Shown one piece after another: positions 9,648-17,831 of a DNA stretch of 57,183 nt (position 1 is its first letter; each line of letters opens with the position of its first letter). Where the stretch lies: assembly GCA_943913205.1 (NCBI GenBank), contig CALTWN010000003.1:1-57183 (forward strand), in the 5' to 3' direction. A model generated the notes under the pieces. The model made no database searches. It had not been told where the DNA came from and saw only the letters and a list, made by a program, of their open reading frames with translations. This DNA comes from an uncultured Bartonella sp. (GTDB lineage Bacteria > Pseudomonadota > Alphaproteobacteria > Rhizobiales > Rhizobiaceae). The position numbers and the translations under genes were made by a program.

Positions 9648-10341
9648 CAAAACGATACCCTATGCCATATAATGTATCTATACTATTAAAAGATGAATCT
9701 ATATTTTTAAATTTCTTGCGCAAGCGGCGTATATGGCTATCTATAGATCTATCATCTACAAATGTTTGATCAATTGAGGCTACCTCTAACAAAGATTCAC
9801 GAGTTTTTACAACCCCCGGACGCTCTACCAATGACTTTAGCAGTTGAAATTCGGTAGCGGTGAGATTAACTATGCTTCCATCCCAACTACATAGATATTT
9901 TATAGGATCTAATATTAGCTTGCCACGTATAATTATTGTTTCTTTAGTTTTATCATCTAATTTTTGAGCTTGTTGAGATCTACGTAAAACGGCTTTTATC
10001 CGTTCTATCAAAAGATTTTGTGAAAAGGGCTTTTTTATAAAATCATCTGCTCCCATCTTTAGCGTTAAAAGCTCCTCCACCTCTTCATCTTTAGAAGTTA
10101 GAAAAATAACCGGAACATTTGAAAATTTACGCAAATTATGAAGAACTTCAATGCCATCCATATTCGGCATTTTAATATCTAAAATAATCAGATCTGGCAT
10201 AGATTTACTAAAATTTTCTAACGCATAAGCACCATCGCTAAATTGAGTAACCTCAAAACCCGCATTTTCTAGAGTTATGGCAACCGATGTTAAAATATTT
10301 TTGTTATCATCTACAAGCGCTATTTTTGTTTTTTCACTCAT
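9637..10341 (-). CDS. chvI: Response regulator ChvI/BvrR-like
   Basis: OmpR-family DNA-binding response regulator, 234 residues. The receiver domain has the acidic pair D11-D12, phospho-acceptor D55 in LIILDIKMP and the conserved Lys in FIKKPF; a C-terminal winged helix ends in the family pattern LYGIGYRF. It is the partner of the sensor kinase immediately downstream, which it overlaps by about 11 bases. AGGTAGG-like bases just before ATG 10341 provide a ribosome site. In Brucella and Bartonella the orthologous pair is required for host infection; that role here is by analogy. Confidence 0.92.
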   Translation of the reverse strand: MSEKTKIALVDDNKNILTSVAITLENAGFEVTQFSDGAYALENFSKSMPDLIILDIKMPNMDGIEVLHNLRKFSNVPVIFLTSKDEEVEELLTLKMGADDFIKKPFSQNLLIERIKAVLRRSQQAQKLDDKTKETIIIRGKLILDPIKYLCSWDGSIVNLTATEFQLLKSLVERPGVVKTRESLLEVASIDQTFVDDRSIDSHIRRLRKKFKNIDSSFNSIDTLYGIGYRFDAT

Positions 10342-10398
10342 TACCTACCTATAGCTTATATATAAAATATATAGCTATTAGTAAAAAAACCAAGCTCA

Positions 10399-11544
10399 CT
10401 ACATTTGTGAGGCACGTATTTTTTCTGAGGCAGATTTAAGCTGTCCACATGCTGCAAATATATCCTCTCCTCTGGGTGTTCTAACCGGAGAAGAATAACC
10501 AGCATTATTCAAAATATTAGCAAAAATCTCTATCTGTCCTTCTTCAGAACGCTCATAATCCGTACCCGGCCAAGGATTAAAAGGTATCAAATTAATTTTT
10601 GCTGGAATATTACGCAATAAATACACTAATTTTTTTGCATCAGCTGCACTATCGTTAACATTCTTAATCATTACATATTCAAATGTTATGCGCCTTGCAT
10701 TGCTAAGTCCAGGATAATTGCGACAAGCCTGCAACAATTCTTCGATTGGATATTTTTTGTTCAAGGGCACAAGCTTATTACGCAATTCATTATTTACCGC
10801 ATGTAATGAAATAGCTAACATAACCCCTATTTCAGTACCAGCCCTCTCAATCATAGGTACTACGCCTGAAGTTGAAAGTGTAACACGGCGTTTTGATAGC
10901 GACAAACCCGCTGGGTCACAAGCAATTAATAAAGCTTGCTTTACATTTTCGAAATTATATAAGGGCTCTCCAATTCCCATCATAACAATATTACTTATAT
11001 AGCGCCCTTCTTGCGGCACTATCGCCCCTATAGGAGTATTACTACCAGGAAAATCACCTAATAATTTACGCGCCAACAATAATTGAGCTAGTATCTCGTG
11101 GGCGCTTAAATTACGAACTAATTTTTGGGTGCCAGTATAACAAAAACTACAATTAAGCGTACATCCAACTTGTGATGATACGCAAAGCGTTCCCCTGCCC
11201 TGTGTGGGTATATAAACTGTTTCTACTTCAATATTGTTTTTTACACGCACATCATTTGATGGAAAACGCAAAAGCCATTTACGCGTACCGTCACTTGAAA
11301 TCTTATCTTCAACTATAATAGGATAGGTCAAACTAAAATAAAAACCCAAAGCTTCTCTTAAATGTTTAGATATATTAAACATTTCGTCAAAACTGGTAGC
11401 ACCGCGAACATATAGCCAATGCCATAATTGCGACGCACGCATTTTTAATTGACGCTCAGCAATACCAATTTTTGCTAGATGTAAAATTAACTCTTCATGA
11501 GATAATCCTATAATCTCAACAAGGTTACATTCTTTTACCGACAT
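10399..11544 (-). CDS. rlmN: Dual-specificity RNA methyltransferase RlmN
   Basis: Radical SAM enzyme that methylates C2 of A2503 in 23S rRNA and A37 in some tRNAs. The 381-residue protein carries the CX3CX2C cluster motif CTLNCSFC, the GIGEPLYNF SAM-binding region and the C-terminal catalytic Cys in EDIFAACGQL. The second catalytic Cys lies in the expected C-terminal context, so the enzyme appears intact. It follows an ialB-family gene with a 10-base overlap, a common Rhizobiales pairing. Confidence 0.95.
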   Translation of the reverse strand: MSVKECNLVEIIGLSHEELILHLAKIGIAERQLKMRASQLWHWLYVRGATSFDEMFNISKHLREALGFYFSLTYPIIVEDKISSDGTRKWLLRFPSNDVRVKNNIEVETVYIPTQGRGTLCVSSQVGCTLNCSFCYTGTQKLVRNLSAHEILAQLLLARKLLGDFPGSNTPIGAIVPQEGRYISNIVMMGIGEPLYNFENVKQALLIACDPAGLSLSKRRVTLSTSGVVPMIERAGTEIGVMLAISLHAVNNELRNKLVPLNKKYPIEELLQACRNYPGLSNARRITFEYVMIKNVNDSAADAKKLVYLLRNIPAKINLIPFNPWPGTDYERSEEGQIEIFANILNNAGYSSPVRTPRGEDIFAACGQLKSASEKIRASQM

Positions 11545-12113
11545 ATACGAACTTCATGCAAAGCCTTAACTAAGCCCATAAGCGAAAAACTATAACTGGT
11601 TTTAATATTTTTATCAGAAATAGCTGTAGCATTAAGCTTTGCACCTTTTTGCATAGAATTTATTAAGTCGCGCTCCTGCCTAGGTAAATGCAACCAGGCA
11701 CATTCATTGCGCACATACATATTAAAATCTTTACCTTTAATTTGCTTAGATATAACATTAAGTTTAACATTGCTGTTTGCTTTTAATTTATAGCCACTTA
11801 AGAATTGTGGCTCCAAAAGATTATCGTCATTTGATGCTAAATCAGGCCGCCTGCTGATCAAAAAATAACTTCGAGATTTTGATAATTTACTGCCCGAAAC
11901 ACTAATAGGGGCTGATAAAGCATAACATACAAGATGGTTGTTTAATTTGTACTTATAAACCGCCCAAGCAGAAAATTTTTTAACCTGTTTTGGTGTAGTT
12001 TCTATACGTGCTATATGCTTTACTTTACTTTTGCTAGCAAAACATTGATAGGGCGCCAAAATTAATATTAAACTACATATAAATACAATATTTTTGTTTG
12101 TTAATACAAACAT
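11535..12113 (-). CDS. Invasion-associated locus B (IalB) family protein
   Basis: A 192-residue exported protein. A signal peptide (about residues 7-26, ending CFA) is followed by the IalB-type fold: FSAWAVYKYK, LVCYALSAP, and a second Cys in VRNECAWLHL, suggesting a disulfide. IalB of Bartonella contributes to red-cell invasion, but the family is widespread in Rhizobiales and its general role is unclear. The gene overlaps the start of rlmN. It is more diverged than typical members, so subfamily assignment is tentative. Confidence 0.8.
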   Translation of the reverse strand: MFVLTNKNIVFICSLILILAPYQCFASKSKVKHIARIETTPKQVKKFSAWAVYKYKLNNHLVCYALSAPISVSGSKLSKSRSYFLISRRPDLASNDDNLLEPQFLSGYKLKANSNVKLNVISKQIKGKDFNMYVRNECAWLHLPRQERDLINSMQKGAKLNATAISDKNIKTSYSFSLMGLVKALHEVRICR

Positions 12114-12169
12114 TTAAGTCCTCAAAAATAAAGCTAATATAGTTTTTGAATATCACATTTTTAATTCTT

Positions 12170-12190
12170 TCACAACTAAAATATTTGTGA
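12170..12190. promoter_or_regulatory. Inverted repeat upstream of nrdB
   Basis: TCACAA (12170-12175) and TTGTGA (12185-12190) form a perfect 6-base inverted repeat with a 9-base spacer, 41 bases before the nrdB start. It may be an operator. It does not match the NrdR box convincingly, and chance is possible in such AT-rich DNA. Confidence 0.3.
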
Positions 12191-12231
12191 TAAAAATAAT
12201 ATACCTAGAAGACAAAAAAGAGGTGGTCCCC

Positions 12232-13197
12232 ATGTTATTTGATAAACAAGTTGCGCGCAAGCCGAATCATTACCCTTGGACCAAAGACTTTATTCAAGCT
12301 ATGTGGGATGGCTTTTGGAATGCCAGAAAATTCACTTTTCAAAGCGATGTTAATGACTATCAAATCAATATGTCTGAGCATGAGCGTATCATTGTTACTA
12401 GATGTTTAGCAGCTATAGCGCAAATAGAAGTGCAAGTTAAAAAATTCTGGGCAAGGTTGGGCGATAATTTGCCACATCCGTCAATTGATAGTATGGGCAT
12501 AGTTATGGCACATGTAGAAGAAATACATAATGATGCTTATGAAAAATTGCTAGATTGTCTTGGTATGTCTGATGTTTTCGAAGAAAATCTTAGTGTGCCG
12601 GCTATCAGTAATCGTATTAAATATTTAAATAAACATAATGAAAAAATATATGGCGATAATAAAAAACAGTATATTTATTCTTTAATCCTATTTACTTTAT
12701 TTACAGAAAATGTAAGTTTATTTACTCAGTTTTATATTATATTATGGTTTAATCGTTTTCAGAATCTATTAAAAGATTCCGCACAACAAGTAAAATATAC
12801 AAGAAATGAAGAGTTATTACACTCACAAATAGGTATGAAACTGATAAATACGCTACGTGAAGAATATCCGCATTATTTTGATGCGGATTTAAAGGATAAA
12901 ATTATTGAAGAATGTTATGAGGCTTATAATGCCGAATGCAATATTGTTGATTGGATATTAGGAGACTATAATATGCCCAATCTTAATAAAGAAATATTAA
13001 AAAACTATGTTGCTAGTCGTATAAATGAAAGCTTAACTGGAATAGGCTATGAACCCATATTTAAAACAGATAGCGAGCTGGATGCTAAAACATTTTGGAT
13101 GACTGAAGGTCTATATGCACCGCCAAAGGTAGATTTTTTCCATGGCGAGCCTATAACTTACACACAGTCAGACACAACAGATGATGATGATTTTTAA
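12232..13197 (+). CDS. nrdB: Class Ia-type ribonucleotide reductase, small (R2) subunit
   Basis: The radical-generating subunit of ribonucleotide reductase, 321 residues from ATG 12232, which is preceded by a strong AAAGAGGTGG. An upstream in-frame GTG at 12187 lacks this. Metal ligands are visible in QIEVQV, HVEEIHNDAY (E..H and the radical Tyr four residues after the His), FTENVSLF and NEELLHSQIG. The radical Tyr is therefore conserved, as expected for an iron/tyrosyl R2. It is followed three bases later by nrdA and then a glutaredoxin, so the three genes probably form one operon. Confidence 0.92.
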   Translation: MLFDKQVARKPNHYPWTKDFIQAMWDGFWNARKFTFQSDVNDYQINMSEHERIIVTRCLAAIAQIEVQVKKFWARLGDNLPHPSIDSMGIVMAHVEEIHNDAYEKLLDCLGMSDVFEENLSVPAISNRIKYLNKHNEKIYGDNKKQYIYSLILFTLFTENVSLFTQFYIILWFNRFQNLLKDSAQQVKYTRNEELLHSQIGMKLINTLREEYPHYFDADLKDKIIEECYEAYNAECNIVDWILGDYNMPNLNKEILKNYVASRINESLTGIGYEPIFKTDSELDAKTFWMTEGLYAPPKVDFFHGEPITYTQSDTTDDDDF

Positions 13198-13200
13198 ACT

Positions 13201-14904
13201 ATGAATTATTTAAATAAACTACAAGAACGTCCAGATTGGCACTGGCTAAACGAGGTTGCGCTAACTACTTTATCGCGCGGTTATTTACGCTTAGATGATA
13301 AAAATGCCGATATTAAATTAGCTGCCATAAAACGTGCTGAAGAAATAGTTTCAGTTGCCGAAAAAATTATAAATCGAAAATTAGATACAGTCCGCTTGGG
13401 CCTAAGGAGAGGCTGGGTTTCACCTTCTTCACCTGTTTGGTCTAATTTTGGCTTAAGTCGAGGGCTTCCTATTTCTTGTAACGGCTCCTATATGGCAGAT
13501 AAAATGGAAGATATTTTGCTTGCTAATGCTGAAATCGGTATGATGACAAAACTTGGAGCTGGCACATCTTGCTATATGGGTCGCCTACGTCCACATGGCA
13601 CTAAAATATCTGGTGGCGGGAAAAGCCAAGGACCTGTGCATTTTGCTAGGCTACTACAAGAAACTGTTCAAGTTATATCACAATCAAATGTAAGAAGAGG
13701 TAATTGTGCTATTTGGCTTGATATAGAACATCCAGATATTAATGACTGGCTTATGATACGTTCTATAACAGGTGGAATTCACCATCCTATCCAACATCTT
13801 TCTTTTGGAGTTTGTATAACCGATAAATGGATGCAGGAAATGCTCACTGAAGAAAAAGGCGGCAAAAAACGCTTAATAATGGCAAAGTTAATAAATTGCC
13901 GTAGAGCTTCTGGCTATCCTTATATCTTTTTTACCGATAATGTAAATAATGCTAAACCCCAGGTATTAAAAGACAAAAATATACCAATTTATGCATCGAA
14001 TCTTTGTGCTGAAATTATGTTACCATCTAGCGCCGATGAAAGTTTTGTATGCAATTTATCGTCTGTTAATGTTTTATTTTTTGACGAGTGGAAAAATACT
14101 GATCTTGTTATTGAGATGATATATTTTCTTGATGCCATCATGAGTGAATATATCGATAAAACTGAAAATATTAGCTTTATGCAAAGGGCACATTTATTTG
14201 CTAAAAGATGGCGTGCAATAGGTTTAGGAACTTTAGGTTATCATTCTTACCTACAAGCAAAATCTATTGCTTTCGAAAGCAAAGAGGCAAGAGCTGAAAA
14301 TATTAAAATTCACAAATATATTGCTGAAAAAAGTCATCTTGCTTCAGAAATAATGGCAAAAGAATATGGCGAACCAGAAGGAATGAAAGGCTATGGCAAA
14401 AGGCATTTATGCTTAAACGCTATCGCCCCAACTACTAGCTCTTCTATTATTTTAGGACAAATTTCCCCTTCTATTGAGCCATGGGAGGCTAATTATTTTG
14501 AAAATGATAATGCCAAAGGTGTATTTACACAAAAAAATTTAATTCTAGAGCAATTACTTATTTCAAAAAACCAAAATACTCATGAAACTTGGCGCTCTAT
14601 TTTACAATATGGCGGTTCAGTTCAGCATTTATCTTTTTTAAGCGAACAAGAAAAAAATGTTTTTAAGACCTTTATGGAGATAGATGTTTTTGAAATTTTA
14701 CAGCAGGCTGCTGATAGACAAAAATTTATAGATCAGGGGCAGTCCATAAATGTAAAAATCTCGCCCAAAGAAACAAAAAAATTTAATCTAGACATCATAA
14801 AATTTGCCTGGCAAAACGGTATTAAGTCCTTATATTATCATAAAGGCATTAATGCTGCACAAGAACTTGCCAGAGGCATTATATGTGTGGAATGCGAAGC
14901 ATAA
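13201..14904 (+). CDS. nrdA: Ribonucleotide reductase, large (R1) subunit, short form
   Basis: Catalytic subunit reducing ribonucleotides to deoxyribonucleotides. At 567 residues it is much shorter than E. coli NrdA (761). It starts directly at the catalytic domain, with no N-terminal ATP-cone. All key residues are present: C93 (SCNGSY), N267-C269-E271 (NLCAEI), C284 (VCNLSSVN), the Tyr pair Y545-Y546 (SLYYHKG), and the C-terminal redox pair C562/C565 (CVECEA). The enzyme should be active but without the ATP/dATP overall-activity switch. The nrdB-nrdA-grx order and short R1 resemble cassettes of phages and some bacteria, so acquisition by transfer is possible. Confidence 0.92.
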   Translation: MNYLNKLQERPDWHWLNEVALTTLSRGYLRLDDKNADIKLAAIKRAEEIVSVAEKIINRKLDTVRLGLRRGWVSPSSPVWSNFGLSRGLPISCNGSYMADKMEDILLANAEIGMMTKLGAGTSCYMGRLRPHGTKISGGGKSQGPVHFARLLQETVQVISQSNVRRGNCAIWLDIEHPDINDWLMIRSITGGIHHPIQHLSFGVCITDKWMQEMLTEEKGGKKRLIMAKLINCRRASGYPYIFFTDNVNNAKPQVLKDKNIPIYASNLCAEIMLPSSADESFVCNLSSVNVLFFDEWKNTDLVIEMIYFLDAIMSEYIDKTENISFMQRAHLFAKRWRAIGLGTLGYHSYLQAKSIAFESKEARAENIKIHKYIAEKSHLASEIMAKEYGEPEGMKGYGKRHLCLNAIAPTTSSSIILGQISPSIEPWEANYFENDNAKGVFTQKNLILEQLLISKNQNTHETWRSILQYGGSVQHLSFLSEQEKNVFKTFMEIDVFEILQQAADRQKFIDQGQSINVKISPKETKKFNLDIIKFAWQNGIKSLYYHKGINAAQELARGIICVECEA

Positions 14905-14930
14905 CTTAAAATATAGACGGAGGATTTTGT

Positions 14931-15158
14931 ATGTACAGTATCCATAGTAAGCCTAATTGTCCTTGGTGCGTAAAAGCTAAAGATTTATTACAATCACATA
15001 GTATTCTATATGAAGAGCGTATATATGATAGTCCAGAAAAAATTGCTGCATTTAAATCTGGTGGGTTTAAAACCTTTCCCCAAATATACAATGATAAAGG
15101 GCTGCATATTGGAGGTTTTGACGCACTAGAAAATTATCTAGGAAATGATGATTTTTAA
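14931..15158 (+). CDS. Glutaredoxin
   Basis: A compact 75-residue glutaredoxin with the dithiol active site CPWC (C10, C13) and the cis-Pro loop TFPQIY, followed by GGFDALENY. It starts at ATG 14931 with GGAGG seven bases upstream. Its place after nrdBA indicates that it is the electron donor that re-reduces the C562/C565 pair of NrdA. Confidence 0.92.
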   Translation: MYSIHSKPNCPWCVKAKDLLQSHSILYEERIYDSPEKIAAFKSGGFKTFPQIYNDKGLHIGGFDALENYLGNDDF

Positions 15159-15160
15159 TA

Positions 15161-15646
15161 TTATTCTTCAAAATTAACTCTCATAAAATTATGTCCATTT
15201 TCTTTTAACCATTTATGTTTTTCTAAAGAGTTAGAACATAATTTTTCGCATAACCGCCAAAAACTTTTTTTATGATTCATTTCCAACAAATGAGCTGTTT
15301 CGTGAGCGGCAACATATTCTATTATTTCAATAGGTGCCATGATAACACGCCAATTAAAAGAAAGATTTTTAGTTGAGCTAGCTGAACCCCAACGTGTTTT
15401 TGTATCTTTAAATGACAACCTATTATATTTTACAGATAATATTTCACAGTATTTTATTACCATTGGAGTAATTATTATTTGCGCTTGCTTTTTATAAAAA
15501 TCTTTTATACGTCGCATCATATGCTCTTTATTGCCCACTATGTATAATTCATAACTTTGCGAGTTTATACGGTTAAGTACATTTAAACCTCGCCCGCCCT
15601 TATGAATTATCAAACATTCTTGCCCTAGATAAAAACAACGTTTCAT
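15161..15646 (-). CDS. YgjP-like (DUF45) zinc metallopeptidase domain protein
   Basis: A 161-residue member of the YgjP/M48-like DUF45 family. Signature stretches are DTKTRWGSASS, LSFNWRVIMAP and the zinc motif AAHETAHLLEMNHKKSFW (HExxH with a downstream His). Family members are often near 230 residues; here the N-terminal region is short. The start at 15646 overlaps the stop of the preceding hydrolase gene by four bases (ATGA), so the two are translationally coupled. The substrate is unknown. Confidence 0.82.
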   Translation of the reverse strand: MKRCFYLGQECLIIHKGGRGLNVLNRINSQSYELYIVGNKEHMMRRIKDFYKKQAQIIITPMVIKYCEILSVKYNRLSFKDTKTRWGSASSTKNLSFNWRVIMAPIEIIEYVAAHETAHLLEMNHKKSFWRLCEKLCSNSLEKHKWLKENGHNFMRVNFEE

Positions 15647-16452
15647 AATGAGATAATTTGAACAAGCTTTGCAAGATCTTGAGAGCGCGACAAGCTATGG
15701 TCTGCACCGGGCAAAATGCTAAAACTTACATCGCTATATGGCAAACAATTTAAAATTTGCATAACATGGGACAATGGTACCACATTATCTAGCTCACCAT
15801 GCAAAATATAAGTAGGTGCGGTAATATCTAAAATTTTATCAAGTAAAAGATGTTGTTGTGCATCTTCTATAAACTTTTTACTAAAAGGCAGAGATATTTC
15901 TGCACCTTCTTGTCTTATATAAATATATTTTTCTTTTTCTAAATATGCTACTTGCTCTGGGGTTAACTTATTAAACAATAATCTGCTGGTAAAATCTGGC
16001 GCAGGTGCAAGCAAAATCATTGATTTTGGTTGAATAGCTTCTTTGTGAAGTAATTGCACCAGTAACATAGCTATCCATGCCCCGCAGGATGAACCTATTA
16101 TTATAGTATTTTGGCAACAAAAATTTTTATAAATATAGTAAGCTTCTTCTAACCATTCACTAAGACATGCTTGCAAAAAGCTTTTTTTTACAGAAACACC
16201 TGGTTGCTGATTGATAAATAAATCTTCTTCATCTTTTAAAGGCTGAGATAAGCCGGTATAACTAAAATCAAAAAAAGCACAACCTAAATCTTTTTCTAGG
16301 CTTAAATTACGTAAAAAGCTAGCCTTACTACCAAACATATCAGAAAGATAACCGCCCAGCCACAATATAGTAGGCGCCCCAGCTATAGGTTCTATATAGT
16401 TTATAGCAATATTACGGCCATTAATTATAATATCTTTTTTATGCTCTCTCAT
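15643..16452 (-). CDS. Alpha/beta hydrolase
   Basis: Serine hydrolase of 269 residues. The nucleophile elbow is IIGSSCGAW (G-x-S-x-G), the acid lies in LHGELDNVVP and the His in GADHSLSR, giving a full catalytic triad. An alpha/beta hydrolase divergent from infC is a recurrent Rhizobiales arrangement. The substrate cannot be read from sequence. It shares an 87-base divergent region with infC. Confidence 0.87.
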   Translation of the reverse strand: MREHKKDIIINGRNIAINYIEPIAGAPTILWLGGYLSDMFGSKASFLRNLSLEKDLGCAFFDFSYTGLSQPLKDEEDLFINQQPGVSVKKSFLQACLSEWLEEAYYIYKNFCCQNTIIIGSSCGAWIAMLLVQLLHKEAIQPKSMILLAPAPDFTSRLLFNKLTPEQVAYLEKEKYIYIRQEGAEISLPFSKKFIEDAQQHLLLDKILDITAPTYILHGELDNVVPLSHVMQILNCLPYSDVSFSILPGADHSLSRSQDLAKLVQIISL

Positions 16453-16539
16453 TTTTGCTTTTTATCCTGGCTATATTGTTTTATTATCAATATATTGTTA
16501 TATATTAAACAATTTGAAAATAAAATAAGGAGAAATGCC

Positions 16540-17076
16540 ATTCGCCGCATAAATAAAGCTACCGCCGTACAAAAAGACGGTCCAAGAACTAATCAAGAAA
16601 TAACCGCCGCTACAGTACAATTAATTGACTCTGCGGGTGAAAACCACGGTACCATTGATATAAATACCGCCTTAAAAATGGCAGCAGATGTAGGATTAGA
16701 TTTAATAGAAATTGTACCTAACGCAACACCACCTGTGTGCAAAATTGGTGACTTAGGCAAACTTAAATATCAAAATCAAAAAAAAGCGGCTCAAGCTCGT
16801 AAAAATCAAAAAACTGTTGAAGTCAAAGAAATAAAAATGCGCCCCAATATAGATGTGCATGACTATAATGTAAAATTAAAAGCGATGCTGAAATTCTTAG
16901 ATAATGGCGATAAGGTAAAAATTACACTACGCTTTAGAGGTAGAGAATTAGCTCACCAAGATCTAGGTGCTAAATTACTAAACAAAGTGGTAGAAGATAT
17001 AGGCGAAGAATATAAATTAGAGTTTGCGCCCAAAGTTGAAGGACGCCAAATGATTATGATTGTTGCGCCTAAATAA
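16540..17076 (+). CDS. infC: Translation initiation factor IF-3, AUU start
   Basis: IF-3 binds the 30S subunit and enforces start-codon fidelity. The conserved protein begins around RRINKATAVQKDGPRTNQEI. There is no in-frame ATG near this point, but ATT at 16540 lies seven bases after TAAGGAG (about 16526-16532). That gives a protein of about 178 residues, normal for alphaproteobacteria. The body has both IF-3 domains (DLIEIVPNATPPVCKI, KVKITLRFRGRE, RQMIMIVAPK). An AUU start is the known basis of IF-3 autoregulation in E. coli, because IF-3 itself rejects non-canonical starts. The next genes are rpmI and rplT, the classical operon. Confidence 0.93.
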   Translation: MRRINKATAVQKDGPRTNQEITAATVQLIDSAGENHGTIDINTALKMAADVGLDLIEIVPNATPPVCKIGDLGKLKYQNQKKAAQARKNQKTVEVKEIKMRPNIDVHDYNVKLKAMLKFLDNGDKVKITLRFRGRELAHQDLGAKLLNKVVEDIGEEYKLEFAPKVEGRQMIMIVAPK

Positions 17077-17195
17077 ACATCTTTATACTTGCAAAAATAA
17101 AGCATTTGTAATAACATTAAAAATTGTAAACAGATTGCTAGGCAGGGCATGCCTCAGTGATTATTGCTTTTAAACAAAATATAATGGAGAACGAA

Positions 17196-17399
17196 ATGCC
17201 CAAAATGAAAACAAAATCTTCAGCCAAAAAAAGATTTAAAATCACCGCTACAGGGCTAGTAAAAGCTGGAGCTGCTGGTAAACGCCACGGTATGATAAAA
17301 CGTACTAACAAATTTATTAGAGATGCTCGCGGTACTATGGTGTTAGCTACATCAGAGTGCAAAAAAATTATTAAGCAATATCTACCAAACGGTTTATAA
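17196..17399 (+). CDS. rpmI: 50S ribosomal protein L35
   Basis: A 67-residue basic protein starting MPKMKTKSSAKKRFKITATG, a textbook L35 N-terminus, and ending KQYLPNG. ATG 17196 is preceded by GGAG at about 6 bases. Longer in-frame starts (17157 GTG, 17184 ATG) would add unconserved residues and are rejected. It lies 119 bases after infC and 20 bases before rplT. That gap holds a short 5-base hairpin (aggca/tgcct) but no clear terminator. Confidence 0.97.
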   Translation: MPKMKTKSSAKKRFKITATGLVKAGAAGKRHGMIKRTNKFIRDARGTMVLATSECKKIIKQYLPNGL

Positions 17400-17419
17400 T
17401 ATAGTAGCGGAGTTAAATT

Positions 17420-17818
17420 ATGGCTAGAGTCAAAAGAGGTGTTACCTCACACGCAAAACATAAGAAAGTTTTAAAGCAAGCATCCGGTTATTATGGCCGT
17501 CGTAAAAATACGATTCGTGCTGCCAAAGCTGCGGTAGATCGTGCAAAGCAGTATGCTTATAGAGATAGAAAAGTAAAAAAACGTGATTTTCGTGCTCTTT
17601 GGATTCAACGTATCAATGCAGCTTGTAGAGCCGAAGGGTTGAGCTATGCACGTTTTATTGATGGTTTGAACAAAGCAGAAATAGCTATTGATCGTAAAAT
17701 ATTGGCTCATCTAGCTATGAACGATCCTGCAAGCTTTACAGCGCTGATTACTAAATCACGTGAAGCATTGATATATTTAAAAAATATAGATGAAAGCGCT
17801 TATAAAGCTGTAGCATAA
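17420..17818 (+). CDS. rplT: 50S ribosomal protein L20
   Basis: A 132-residue L20, starting MARVKRGVTSHAKHKKVLK, with the conserved GYYGRRKNTIRAAK and RDFRALWIQRINAACR. A short extension at the C-terminus is usual in alphaproteobacteria. L20 is an early assembly protein of the large subunit and, in other bacteria, the repressor of its own operon. Confidence 0.97.
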   Translation: MARVKRGVTSHAKHKKVLKQASGYYGRRKNTIRAAKAAVDRAKQYAYRDRKVKKRDFRALWIQRINAACRAEGLSYARFIDGLNKAEIAIDRKILAHLAMNDPASFTALITKSREALIYLKNIDESAYKAVA

Positions 17819-17831
17819 GGCTAATTACGTT

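Noticed and set aside
10342..10398. AT-rich inverted repeat (ATAGCT...AGCTAT) between chvI and rlmN
   Set aside because: The stem is only six base pairs in very AT-rich sequence and has no adjacent T-run, so chance is the simplest explanation.
13201..14904. NrdA truncated by mutation
   Set aside because: All catalytic cysteines, the Tyr pair and the C-terminal CxxC are present and the start is coupled to nrdB, so it is a natural short form and not a fragment.
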